This document shows, piece by piece, positions 63,995-64,000 of a DNA stretch of 64,000 nucleotides. Source of the DNA: Roseiarcus sp963764955. Lineage in GTDB: Bacteria; Pseudomonadota; Alphaproteobacteria; Rhizobiales; Beijerinckiaceae. The notes under the pieces were generated by a model. The model did no database searches, had not been told where the DNA came from, and saw only the letters and a list, made by a program, of their open reading frames with translations. Positions within the stretch are counted from its first letter, which is position 1; the number at the start of each line of letters is the position of its first letter. Made by a program: the position numbers and the translations under genes. The DNA lies in the NCBI GenBank assembly GCA_963764955.1, contig CAVXVE010000057.1, forward strand, positions 1-64,000, written 5' to 3'.

Positions 63995-64000
63995 CTCCGT

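Noticed and set aside
1..64000. CRISPR arrays, insertion sequences or prophage genes
   Set aside because: No regularly spaced direct repeats, transposase motifs or phage structural proteins were found.

Overview
The window is 64 kb of GC-rich DNA with the gene order of an alphaproteobacterium of the order Hyphomicrobiales (Rhizobiales). Pointers are lepB-rnc-era, a PaaI thioesterase-rplM-rpsI block with argC further on, rpsF-rpsR-DUF2232-rplI, tpiA followed by secG, an AapJ-type binding protein, short rhizobial-type cyclases and a rhizobial-type palindromic intergenic repeat. PEPxxWA-CTERM proteins fit a Beijerinckiaceae/Methylocystaceae-like soil or water bacterium, but the genus cannot be fixed from the sequence. 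No phage, insertion sequence, CRISPR array or rRNA was seen. One tRNA (Glu, TTC) is present.

Layout. 0.6-4.5 kb: tRNA-Glu, a quinone oxidoreductase and lepB-rnc-era. 4.5-19 kb: an accessory block with a DUF2721 membrane protein, an FAD oxidase, a MntA-HepT toxin-antitoxin pair, a GFA-like zinc protein, a PLP decarboxylase, a TetR-controlled molybdenum hydroxylase operon, a DUF255 thioredoxin-fold protein, a nucleoside hydrolase, a GFA protein and a cystathionine-lyase-like enzyme. 19-28.5 kb: an orphan amino-acid binding protein, three different class III nucleotidyl cyclases, a BrnT/HTH toxin-antitoxin pair, a LysM protein, an amidohydrolase and a secreted protein with a consensus CRP-type site upstream. 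29-38.5 kb: an FAD oxidase/HxlR divergent pair, trpE-ppiD, tpiA, a PEP-CTERM gene inside a gene-poor gap, secG and a RatA-like protein. 38.5-43.4 kb: two paralogous small exported proteins flanking a nitroreductase, a CinA-domain protein, and a DyP peroxidase-encapsulin nanocompartment operon. 43.5-50.9 kb: EmrAB efflux genes, a small lipoprotein, thioesterase-rplM-rpsI, a LuxR regulator and a broken PEP-CTERM gene. 51-64 kb: a repeat element, argC, an FAH hydrolase, a NYN nuclease, a family 5 uracil-DNA glycosylase, aldose epimerase, a MarR/MFS/GNAT operon, the rpsF-rplI operon and stress-type ferritin-like and DUF2795 genes.

The clearest functional unit is the DyP-encapsulin pair: the peroxidase ends in a consensus encapsulin-targeting peptide and its stop overlaps the shell-protein start. 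A second striking property is that at least 12 genes carry frame breaks (about 17 frameshifts, plus in-frame stops), all in dispensable functions, while about 8 kb of clearly housekeeping coding sequence has none. This suggests genuine gene decay rather than only sequencing error, though raw-read checks would be needed to tell them apart. Several perfect or near-perfect inverted repeats sit in front of regulator genes (TetR, MarR, HxlR, LuxR, brnT) and are good operator candidates.
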